From: DASUFH01 sp036274645
GTDB lineage: Bacteria > Acidobacteriota > Terriglobia > 20CM-2-55-15
Direction: 5' to 3'
NCBI GenBank assembly: GCA_036274645.1
Contig: DASUFH010000180.1
Coordinates: 1 to 15,492, forward strand
Length of the DNA: 15,492 nucleotides
Part shown: piece by piece, positions 1 through 6,539 of the stretch
Position numbering within the stretch: the stretch's first letter is position 1
Layout: each line of letters begins with the position of its first letter
The notes under the pieces: generated by a model
The model's input: only the letters and a program-made list of their open reading frames with translations
Told to the model about the DNA's origin: nothing
Databases searched by the model: none
Made by a program: the position numbers and the translations under genes

Positions 1-545
1 AACAGGCGCTCCGTCTCTTTCAAGGTGAGGCTGGAAGTCGGCTCGTCCATGACCAGGATCCGCGCGTCCAGCGAGAGCGCCTTGGCGATCTCCACAAGCT
101 GGCGCTCCGCGGTGGACAGTTCGGCGACCAGCGTATCCGGCGCGCGATCCATTCCCAGGCGCGCCAGGGCGCGCTCCGCCTGAATATAGATCGCTTTGCG
201 ATCGATCAACGCAAGCGGGCCGCCCCATACGGGCTCCCGGCCGAGAAACACGTTTGCCGCAATATCGAGCGTGTCGATGACTTCCAGTTCCTGATGGATA
301 ATCGCGACGCCGCTCTTCACCGCTTCCCCGGGAGAGCGAAAAACCGTGGGCACGCCTTCGATACGAATGGTTCCGGAATCCGGCCGGTGAATTCCGGCAA
401 GGATCTTCATCAGTGTCGATTTCCCTGCGCCGTTTTCGCCAACCAGCCCGACTACCGCGCCCTTGTCCACCGAAAGATGAACGTTGTCGAGCGCTGTCAC
501 GCCAGGAAAGCGCTTGGAAATCCCCGTCATTTCAAGCAGGGCCAT
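1..545 (-). CDS. Sugar-type ABC transporter ATP-binding protein, N-terminal part (cut by window edge)
   Basis: This is the ATPase subunit of an ABC importer, most like the RbsA/MglA/XylG family that drives uptake of ribose, galactose, xylose and related solutes. I translated it by hand: 181 codons from the ATG at 545-543 to the left edge. Visible motifs are Walker A GENGAGKST (residues 36-44), a Q-loop glutamine in IIHQELEV (about residue 85), the signature region LSTAERQLVEIAKAL (143-157) and Walker B ILVMDEPTSSLT (163-174). The signature departs from LSGGQ, as is usual in this sugar family. Family members have two ATPase domains in about 500 residues, so the second domain and the partner permease and binding protein should lie to the left. 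No Shine-Dalgarno sequence precedes the start. A TACAAT hexamer ends 9 bases upstream, so the message may be nearly leaderless. The substrate cannot be told from this fragment. Confidence 0.93.
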   Translation of the reverse strand, partial: MALLEMTGISKRFPGVTALDNVHLSVDKGAVVGLVGENGAGKSTLMKILAGIHRPDSGTIRIEGVPTVFRSPGEAVKSGVAIIHQELEVIDTLDIAANVFLGREPVWGGPLALIDRKAIYIQAERALARLGMDRAPDTLVAELSTAERQLVEIAKALSLDARILVMDEPTSSLTLKETERL

Positions 546-554
546 AGGGCGCAC

Positions 555-584
555 ATTGTAGCGCCTGTAGGGGCGGTCTCCCAA
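555..584 (-). promoter_or_regulatory. Candidate promoter for the ABC ATPase gene
   Basis: On the minus strand TTGGGA (584-579) is followed after 18 bases by TACAAT (560-555), and the ATG lies 9 bases further on. The -35 matches TTGACA at 4 of 6 positions and the -10 matches TATAAT at 5 of 6. The predicted transcript would start only a few bases before the ATG, which fits the missing Shine-Dalgarno sequence. The promoter straddles the GGGGCGGTC repeat end at 566-579. This is a pattern match only. Confidence 0.35.
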
Positions 585-586
585 GG

Positions 587-637
587 AACTAGACCAATAA
601 TCGCTTTGTTTTCAACAAAGCGATTATTGGTCTAGTT
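587..637. repeat. Perfect hairpin, 24-bp arms with 3-base loop
   Basis: Positions 587-610 and 614-637 are exact reverse complements, separated by TTC. The arms begin AACTAGACCAATAATCGC and are AT-richer than the surroundings. A run of five T follows on the plus strand (636-640), so it resembles a strong intrinsic terminator for plus-strand transcription, but no plus-strand gene ends here within the window. On the minus strand it lies just upstream of the candidate promoter of the ABC gene. A mobile palindromic unit is the more likely explanation. Confidence 0.8.
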
Positions 638-640
638 TTT

Positions 641-660
641 GTCGCGATGCGTCGCGATAC
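641..660. repeat. Tandem 10-mer, GTCGCGATRC twice
   Basis: Two adjacent copies of GTCGCGAT(G/A)C, differing at one base, directly follow the T-run of the 587-637 hairpin. This is a short direct repeat of unknown meaning and may be replication slippage. Confidence 0.5.
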
Positions 661-714
661 CAATCGCGTGGGCGGTCTATGACCGCCCAAAATTTCACAA
701 TGGCCGCAATCGAC

Positions 715-800
715 TGAATTGGGGACAGCCTCCGAATTCGGTGAAGGTGGCGTTGATAACTCGGCATCTGTCACCGAATTCGGAGGCTGTCCCCAATTCA
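715..800. repeat. GGGGACAG palindromic element, copy 1 (REP/MITE-like)
   Basis: Perfect 30-bp inverted arms at 715-744 and 771-800 (starting TGAATTGGGGACAGCC) enclose a 26-base centre. The same element occurs at 9757-9840 in the opposite orientation, and its centre shares the core GGTGGCGTTGATAA, so the two copies descend from one sequence and are not chance palindromes. GGGGACAG-bearing palindromes resemble those mobilised by REP-associated tyrosine transposases (from general knowledge); no such transposase is in this window. Confidence 0.85.
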
Positions 801-827
801 TTCAGCAGCGGAACACACGAGATTCTC

Positions 828-833
828 TATAAT
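828..833 (+). promoter_or_regulatory. Possible -10 element for the SLOG-like gene
   Basis: A perfect TATAAT ends 12 bases before the ATG at 846. No convincing -35 lies 16-18 bases upstream, and there is no Shine-Dalgarno sequence before the ATG. If real, it would give a very short leader. The inverted arms of the 715-800 repeat end 27 bases upstream. Confidence 0.25.
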
Positions 834-845
834 TCGACGTCGATC

Positions 846-1388
846 ATGAATCCCACGCTCTCACGATGGACGGTCGGTGTGATGGGCTCCGCCACGGAAT
901 CCCACGACGACGATGCGGACGCTGTTGGCGAACTCCTCACGCGCCTCGAGGTCAATCTCCTGACCGGGGGTGGACAGGGCGTGATGCGCTCCGTCGCGCG
1001 ATCATTCATCACCCACCGGCGTGGCGCAGGCATTTCGATTGGGATTCTTCCGTGTGCGAGCGAAACCGATCGCTCGGCGCCACGCGCCGGCTATCCCAAT
1101 GAGTATGTGGAACTGGCCGTCCATACGCACCTTCCCCGCAGCGGAAACGAAGGGACCGACGATCTCTCGCGAAACCACATCAATATCCTCTCGTGCGCCG
1201 CGATCATCGCGCTGCCGGGCGGGGCCGGAACCGCTTCCGAACTGGCTCTGGCGGAGCGTTATGGAAAACCGGCGATGGCGTATTCGGCGGATCCCGCCCG
1301 GTTGAGTCGTCTTCCCGCATCCGTCGCGCGAAGCAACAAGATTGAACAGATCGAAGGATTTCTGGCCGGCGCGCTCCGGCGGCCATAG
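846..1388 (+). CDS. SLOG/LOG-like Rossmann nucleotide-binding protein (TIGR00725-like)
   Basis: A 180-residue protein of the LOG/DprA-related superfamily. It shows a Rossmann-type opening (VGVMGSA, residues 10-16), a glycine turn LTGGGQGVM (39-47), SIGILP (64-69) and the family hallmark PGGAGTASE (124-132) followed by KPAMAY. Characterised LOG proteins release cytokinin-type bases from nucleotide monophosphates. The TIGR00725-like branch is mostly uncharacterised, and some relatives bind molybdenum cofactor, so the substrate here is unknown. The open frame extends upstream to about 639, but that part reads through the 715-800 palindrome and has no family similarity, so I chose the ATG at 846. 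The stop is TAG at 1386-1388. The next gene starts 54 bases downstream on the same strand, so the two may be co-transcribed. Confidence 0.85.
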   Translation: MNPTLSRWTVGVMGSATESHDDDADAVGELLTRLEVNLLTGGGQGVMRSVARSFITHRRGAGISIGILPCASETDRSAPRAGYPNEYVELAVHTHLPRSGNEGTDDLSRNHINILSCAAIIALPGGAGTASELALAERYGKPAMAYSADPARLSRLPASVARSNKIEQIEGFLAGALRRP

Positions 1389-1442
1389 GTTGTTTTTCGC
1401 GACCCCTCACACGGCCGTTGCAGACCTTCGCCCCGGAGGCAT

Positions 1443-3587
1443 ATGCTCGAAGCAATGGCAGCGCTCCTTCTGGCGATGTTGCTGGCTGTTCCGGCCGCGC
1501 AGCTTCGAACCACGCCGGGAACCATTTCCGGACGGGTGCTGACGAAGGACGGCGCGCCTGCGGTCGGCGTGCGAATCGGCGCGCTGGCGGTAAACGACAT
1601 CCCGGGACAGCAGGCGCTGATGAGCATTGCGCAAACCGATCGGGCGGGGAGGTACCACCTCGAAGACGTGCCGCCCGGTCGCTATCGCATCATCGCGGGG
1701 GCCCTCGATTCACCCTCGTATTTCCCCGGAGTGTCGGCCGAGAACGAAGCCACCGTGGTGACGTTGGCGGCCGGCGCCAGACTGGAGAAAATCGATTTCC
1801 GGCTGACGTTCATTCCGCCGCTCCGAATCAGCGGACGCGTGCTCTTCGACGACGGCCTCCAGCAACCGGTCGGGGCCCGCATCGACATCTCCCTGATCGG
1901 CGGCTCACTCAACGGCACGACGTTGATCGGCCCGGACGGATCCTTTGAGTTCAGCAACCTCCGCCCGGGGTCTTACCGGGCGCAACTGGCGCCAATCCGC
2001 GTCATCGATGACGGCATGACGCGTGAACAGGTGATTATTGTGGAGGACCGCGATATCACCGACATCGAATTCCATATCCGGCCGACAGTCATGCTCCGGC
2101 AAACCATCGCCATCGAGGGTGGACCGCTGCCGGTGTTCCGACTGACACTGACAGACCTTACGGCAAAAAACGCAGCGCCCGTCAACCGCGCGGGAACACC
2201 CGATCTTACGGAGTTCCTGTTCACCGGCCGATACCAGGTCCGTGTGGACGGACTGCCCCCGGGATATGTGGTTCAGTCCATGACTTCGGAGGGCGCCGAT
2301 CTGCTCAAGGGACCGTTTGAGATCCGGAACACCGGGGAGATGGTCGAGATGACGATCGTGCTCGGCGTCGCGCCAAAGGCGCCGTGGTCCACGATTGCCG
2401 GACATGTCACCGGCCCGGGAGCCTCCAGCATCAGGCGTCTCAAAGCGACGAGTCCGCTTCTTCAGCGCAGCGTCTCCGCCGAAGTCGGAAACGACGGCGC
2501 GTTTCAGTTCTCCAGGCTTCCCGCCGGAACCTACACGATCGAACCGGATCCCGGCACGGAACCACTGCCCACAGCGGTCACCGTCCATCTCGATCGCGAT
2601 CAGACCGGCGTCGAGATTCTCACGCGGGGCGTCCGCAAAATCTCCGGACGGGCGATCTTTGAAGGGGACAGCGTCATCCCGCTGAACATCAGTTTTGCGC
2701 TCGACTGTCCACCAGCGGAACGCCTGGCGGGCGTCTCGGCCAAGACCCGCGTGGATCTCCGGCCCGACGGATCGTTCACGGCGATTCTTCCGGTAGACGG
2801 CTGTCACGTCGTCATCGATCCCGATTCGATCTCCCTGGGTTACAAAGTCACCAGCTTCCGCATCGGAACGCGGGAGTTGAACACTCCCGAACAGCCGCTG
2901 TTCGTCGTCACAGACAGCGCGGAGGAACTGCACATCACGATGAGCGGTCCGGCGATTCGAGAGGTACCGGTCTCCGGCCGCGTTGAACCTGCCGATCCCG
3001 AAATCGACCGGATCCTGTTTATGGAAAAGACCAATCCATCGGCCGTAAGGGCAAGCAATACCGGCCAGACAGCCGTTTCCGCCGACGGCGCATTTACCGC
3101 AGGGCTGCCCGCGGGAGCCTATGCGGTCAGCATCGATCCGCGCTCACCGGTTCCGTTTCCAGGTGTCAGCCTGAATATTGCGGAGGGTGATCCGATCGAT
3201 TTCGTGTTCTCGCACCCCGCGTTTCGCAAGATCATCATCCACGCCACGATCGAAGGGGGAGGCCACCTGGAAAGGATGACCTTTCGGGTCGACGGCAAGT
3301 TTGACGGCCCCACGATTATCCGGGGAACCACCGAAACAAAATCGACCGCCACCTTCGAATTCTACGGATCCAGCGAGGAGGCCACGCTGAACGCTGACGG
3401 AGTCTTCCAGACCAGGCTGCCCGCTGGCCAATATCGCGTCGGCGCAACCGTTCCGGACGGCGCGCCCCTGCGCGTGAAATCCATCACGAGCGGCGGCGTG
3501 GACCTGATGACGACCCCGCTGGATGTCCGGGACAAAGACGTGAAGATTGAAATTGTGTTTGAGACCCTTTCGAAGAATGGTCCGTGA
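1443..3587 (+). CDS. Secreted protein with tandem carboxypeptidase-regulatory-like beta-sandwich modules
   Basis: A 714-residue protein, probably exported: residues 5-19 are hydrophobic (MAALLLAMLLAVPAA) with a possible cleavage site near AAQ. The remainder is a string of modules of the carboxypeptidase regulatory-like/Cna-B type, each opening with a GxV strand and closing with DGxFxxxxLPxGxYxV. Approximate spans are 26-86, 127-181, 317-368, 398-459, 508-566 and 596-668. Two tails, near 275-308 and 675-707, share the pattern SxxSxGxDLxxxPxxxR followed by a beta strand, and a weaker version lies at 468-500. No enzymatic domain or membrane anchor is visible. Such proteins are frequent in acidobacteria and are probably surface or periplasmic, but the ligand is unknown. 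GGAGG at 1435-1439 lies only 3 bases from the chosen ATG; the in-frame ATG at 1455 is an alternative. Confidence 0.85.
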   Translation: MLEAMAALLLAMLLAVPAAQLRTTPGTISGRVLTKDGAPAVGVRIGALAVNDIPGQQALMSIAQTDRAGRYHLEDVPPGRYRIIAGALDSPSYFPGVSAENEATVVTLAAGARLEKIDFRLTFIPPLRISGRVLFDDGLQQPVGARIDISLIGGSLNGTTLIGPDGSFEFSNLRPGSYRAQLAPIRVIDDGMTREQVIIVEDRDITDIEFHIRPTVMLRQTIAIEGGPLPVFRLTLTDLTAKNAAPVNRAGTPDLTEFLFTGRYQVRVDGLPPGYVVQSMTSEGADLLKGPFEIRNTGEMVEMTIVLGVAPKAPWSTIAGHVTGPGASSIRRLKATSPLLQRSVSAEVGNDGAFQFSRLPAGTYTIEPDPGTEPLPTAVTVHLDRDQTGVEILTRGVRKISGRAIFEGDSVIPLNISFALDCPPAERLAGVSAKTRVDLRPDGSFTAILPVDGCHVVIDPDSISLGYKVTSFRIGTRELNTPEQPLFVVTDSAEELHITMSGPAIREVPVSGRVEPADPEIDRILFMEKTNPSAVRASNTGQTAVSADGAFTAGLPAGAYAVSIDPRSPVPFPGVSLNIAEGDPIDFVFSHPAFRKIIIHATIEGGGHLERMTFRVDGKFDGPTIIRGTTETKSTATFEFYGSSEEATLNADGVFQTRLPAGQYRVGATVPDGAPLRVKSITSGGVDLMTTPLDVRDKDVKIEIVFETLSKNGP

Positions 3588-3771
3588 CCCGCTGGCCACA
3601 ATGTTTCGGAATGATCACCCCGTCCTTGGATAGGCGCGGACGGGGCGGTTCGATAAACATCCGATTGAAACTTGCGGCAAATACGAAAGAATCTGCAAGG
3701 TAGTTCAACGAACCGCTCCGTCCGCGGCCATTGATGAACCAACTCCAGAGGGCGTGGACGGGAAGGACGTC
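3588..3771. terminator. Convergent junction with inverted repeats
   Basis: Two convergent genes end here. CCCCGTCC (3618-3625) and GGACGGGG (3638-3645) can form an 8-bp stem. Alternatively CGCGGACGGGGCGGTTCG (3635-3652) pairs with 3709-3726 as 18-bp arms with one mismatch across a 56-base loop. The two foldings share bases, so they exclude each other. There is no T-run, so a classical intrinsic terminator is not shown. A shared bidirectional terminator function is inference. No gene is seen in the interval. Confidence 0.45.
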
Positions 3772-5277
3772 TTAACGGTCGGACAGCAGCAGTTCCCACA
3801 CCGCAATGGGACTCTCGTACCGGGCGCGCGCATCCGCGTCCTGCAACCCGGCAAGATTCACGCGCATGTTGGCAATGGCGCCTCGCAGGCATGATCGCAG
3901 CATGTCGAGACCGACCTCGAAATCCGAAGCCACGTTCGGATAGATGATCAGGCGCAAAGGCTCGAGCGCGCCGAGCGCTTCCGCGGCGCAGGCGGCGGTG
4001 CGGAACGGGCTTTCCGTGGCGGCAACAAGGCCTGCCTGGATGGCCTTATCGCGTTCCGGCGAATCTTTGGGAAGCCGGTAGGCGCTCATGACGCGGCGGT
4101 AGGCGTCGACATCGATATCGATCAACTCCAGCAGGGTCGTCCGGCACGCCCCCAGCCGATCGAGCGCTTCGGAATACCGGGCTGAATGCTCCTGATAGGC
4201 CTTCTTCCCTTTCGTGATTTCTATGGTCATCTGCCCGAGCGCGGCCCCCAGCGCGCCGGCCAGCGCGGCGGCGCTGCCACCGGCCGGAACGGGCTCCGCT
4301 GACGCTACCCGGTCCACGAAGGGCCGGACGATGTCCGCGTTGCCCGGCGCGGCCGCGGCCTCTTCCACTCCCGACATGGCCGCATCGAGTCGCGTCTCCA
4401 GAACCATGTCGGATTTGAAATTCTCCAATCGCAGGTAGAACTCGGCCGCTCCCTCCAGAGCCGCCTGAGGAATCAACCCGACGATCTCACTACCGGCCAC
4501 GCTGACGCCGTACCGCTCCGCCTCGCGACCGACCGTTTCGAAAACGAGTTCGATTGAAGTGCGTTCAAAGTCTGTCAGGCTCATGGACACCTGCGCCTGA
4601 TTGCGATCGAGCGGCAGAAGGCCGATCGCCTTCACATGGCGGAACCCGCCGCTGGAAAATCGAACCCGTTTCGCGATGCGCTTCGCAATCTCGATGTCGG
4701 CCGAATGGAGATTGATGTTGTACGCAATCAGCGGCTTTCGCGCGCCGACCACGGTGGCGCCGGCGGTCGGATGAACGCGTGGCTCGCCAAAATCCGGTTT
4801 CCGTTCCGGGTCGTGGACGATGCTGTCACGCAGGCCCTCGAACTGGCCCCGGCGAATATTTTCGATATGAAGCCGCTCGGGGCGCGTGGCCGCCGCTTCG
4901 TACAGATAGACGGGAATGTGGAAGCGCCGGGCGATTTCGCGGCCGGTCTGTCGCGCGATCTCGACGCACTCCTCGATGGAAACGCCTCGCAGCGGTATGA
5001 ACGGAATGACGTCGGCCGCGCCAATGCGGGGATGCCCGCCCTGATGCCGCGTGAGATCGATGCGCGCAGCCGCCGTTTCCACACCGCGAATGACGGCCTC
5101 GCCGATGGATTCCGGAGCGCCCGCAATGGTGATGACCGCACGATTGTGATCGGGATCCATCTGCCGGTCCAGCAGGTAGACATCGCGCCCGGCCGTCATG
5201 GCGGCAACGATCACGTCGATCACCTCGGGCCGGCGGCCTTCGCTGAAGTTCGGAACGCATTCGACGATTCGCTTCAT
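3772..5277 (-). CDS. Formiminotransferase-cyclodeaminase (fused FTCD)
   Basis: The last enzyme of this histidine-degradation route, cytoplasmic and 501 residues long. The N-terminal formiminotransferase part (about 1-300; VPNFSEGR at 8-15, RHQGGHPRIGA at 77-87 with His82 matching the catalytic His82 of the mammalian enzyme) moves the formimino group of formiminoglutamate to tetrahydrofolate, releasing glutamate. The C-terminal cyclodeaminase part (about 312-501; VPAGGSAAALAGALGAAL at 330-347) turns 5-formimino-THF into 5,10-methenyl-THF and ammonia. Both domains look full length, as in the bifunctional animal enzyme (about 540 residues). It follows hutI after 42 bases, with an AAGGGG sequence about 13 bases before the ATG. 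Being last in the hut operon, it explains why no hutG or hutF is present here. Confidence 0.95.
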   Translation of the reverse strand: MKRIVECVPNFSEGRRPEVIDVIVAAMTAGRDVYLLDRQMDPDHNRAVITIAGAPESIGEAVIRGVETAAARIDLTRHQGGHPRIGAADVIPFIPLRGVSIEECVEIARQTGREIARRFHIPVYLYEAAATRPERLHIENIRRGQFEGLRDSIVHDPERKPDFGEPRVHPTAGATVVGARKPLIAYNINLHSADIEIAKRIAKRVRFSSGGFRHVKAIGLLPLDRNQAQVSMSLTDFERTSIELVFETVGREAERYGVSVAGSEIVGLIPQAALEGAAEFYLRLENFKSDMVLETRLDAAMSGVEEAAAAPGNADIVRPFVDRVASAEPVPAGGSAAALAGALGAALGQMTIEITKGKKAYQEHSARYSEALDRLGACRTTLLELIDIDVDAYRRVMSAYRLPKDSPERDKAIQAGLVAATESPFRTAACAAEALGALEPLRLIIYPNVASDFEVGLDMLRSCLRGAIANMRVNLAGLQDADARARYESPIAVWELLLSDR

Positions 5278-5319
5278 AGATTGGCAATTCCCCTTATGGC
5301 TGAACGGGGCGTGCTTCCA

Positions 5320-6534
5320 TTACGCAGGGGCCCACACCGGTTCTCCCCGCTTGAACGTCGCCACACAAAAATTCATCGCAACGAAATACGGAATCTCGCG
5401 ATAGTCCGTCACATCGAATACGGCAATATCGGCCTGCTTACCGGGTTCGATCGAGCCGACGCGCTCTTCCCGGGCAATGGCGCACGCCCCGTTGATTGTG
5501 GCCGCAACGATCGCCTCCGCCGGCGTCATGCGCATTTGCGCGCAGGCCAGCGACATCACGAATTGCATATTCACCGTCGGGGCGGTTCCCGGATTGAAGT
5601 CGGTGGCCAGAGCCACGGCCGCGCCGCTCTCAATGAGACGCCGGGCCGGAGCGTACCGCTGGCCGCCCAGCATGAAAAGCGTGGCTGGAAGCAGCGTGGC
5701 GATGACGTTCGATTCAGCCAGAGAGCGGACGCCTTCCTCGGTGATCGCCCCGAGATGGTCCGCCGATGTCGCGCCCATTTCCACCGCGAGAGCCGCGCCT
5801 CCGGACGGCGCAAACTCTTCCGCATGCGCCTTGATCCTCAAGCCGAGCATTTGGGCCCGGGTGAAGATCCGGCGCGCCTCTTCAACCGTAAACGCGCCCG
5901 GCTCGACAAACACATCGCAAAATTCCGCCAGCCGGCGGGCGGCAATCGTCTCGAGATCGCCGATCACGGCGTCGACGAACGCCTGCCGGTCGCCCGCAAA
6001 CTCCGGAGGCAGCGCGTGCGCGCCCAGGTACGTTGGCGCAATTTCCAGCTTCCGTTCCGCGCGCATGGCTTCCAGCATGCGGATCTCGGATTCCAGATTC
6101 AGCCCATATCCGCTCTTGGCTTCGATCGTTGTCGTGCCGTATTCGAAGAAGCGCGGCGCAAACCGCACATCGAGCGCCGCAGCCTCGCGGATGGACTTCA
6201 CGCTGGAATGGATGCCGCCACCGCGGGCCAGGATCTCCATGTACGGGGTTCCCTCGATGCGCCACTCGAATTCATCCGCGCGTGAACCGGCAAACACGGC
6301 GTGCGTGTGCGAATCGACGAAACCCGGCAGGACGACCTTGCCGGACGCGTCGAATTCCGGCGCTTTCCTGTCCGGCAGAGCGTCGGTTGGCCCCACCCAG
6401 TCGATCCGGCCTTTGCGCACGGCGACCGCCCCATCCCGAATGATCCCGAGCTCCCGCAATTCCGCCCCGCGCCGCGCGCGCGACGGGCCGCGAACAGTGA
6501 CCAGTTCACCGGCATGGACGATATTGAGATCCAT
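5320..6534 (-). CDS. hutI: Imidazolonepropionase HutI
   Basis: Third step of histidine degradation: hydrolysis of 4-imidazolone-5-propionate to N-formimino-L-glutamate in the cytoplasm. It is 404 residues long, typical for the family. Metal-dependent amidohydrolase landmarks are HTHAVFAGSRADEF (76-89, with the His76-x-His78 pair), GYGLNLESE (142-150), KAHAEEF (235-241), SADHLG (257-262) and ATDFNPGTAP (310-319, with the metal-site Asp at 312). It starts with ATG only 5 bases after the hutU stop and has no clear Shine-Dalgarno sequence, which suggests translational coupling to hutU. Confidence 0.97.
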   Translation of the reverse strand: MDLNIVHAGELVTVRGPSRARRGAELRELGIIRDGAVAVRKGRIDWVGPTDALPDRKAPEFDASGKVVLPGFVDSHTHAVFAGSRADEFEWRIEGTPYMEILARGGGIHSSVKSIREAAALDVRFAPRFFEYGTTTIEAKSGYGLNLESEIRMLEAMRAERKLEIAPTYLGAHALPPEFAGDRQAFVDAVIGDLETIAARRLAEFCDVFVEPGAFTVEEARRIFTRAQMLGLRIKAHAEEFAPSGGAALAVEMGATSADHLGAITEEGVRSLAESNVIATLLPATLFMLGGQRYAPARRLIESGAAVALATDFNPGTAPTVNMQFVMSLACAQMRMTPAEAIVAATINGACAIAREERVGSIEPGKQADIAVFDVTDYREIPYFVAMNFCVATFKRGEPVWAPA

Positions 6535-6539
6535 TTCAC

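Larger units (their letters stand above)
566..688. repeat. GGGGCGGTC-type palindromic repeat, locus 1 (two ends)
   Basis: The left end, TGTAGGGGCGGTCT, lies at 566-579. The right part, at 670-688, is a compact palindrome GGGCGGTCTATGACCGCCC (8-bp arms, 3-base loop). The same modules occur at 9735-9874 and 12724-12829, always between genes. Here the far right end lacks the GGGGCYRCA termination seen at the other loci and runs into AAAATTT instead, so this copy looks incomplete. A 24-bp-arm hairpin and a short direct repeat lie between the two parts. Confidence 0.75.

Noticed and set aside
587..640. Intrinsic terminator of a plus-strand gene
   Set aside because: The stem and T5 fit, but the sequence to the left is the minus-strand ABC gene, so there is no plus-strand transcript known to end here.
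566..800. CRISPR array
   Set aside because: The repeats are inverted palindromes of different families with no regular spacing and no equal-length spacers; no cas gene is present.
639..845. Upstream extension of the SLOG-like gene (in-frame ATG at 639)
   Set aside because: The extra 69 codons read through the 715-800 palindrome and show no similarity to the family; the Rossmann domain begins right after the ATG at 846.
4636..6285. Long plus-strand open frame antisense to the FTCD gene and hutI
   Set aside because: It mirrors two clearly recognised enzymes in a GC-rich sequence, is arginine-rich and of low complexity, and has no recognisable domain.
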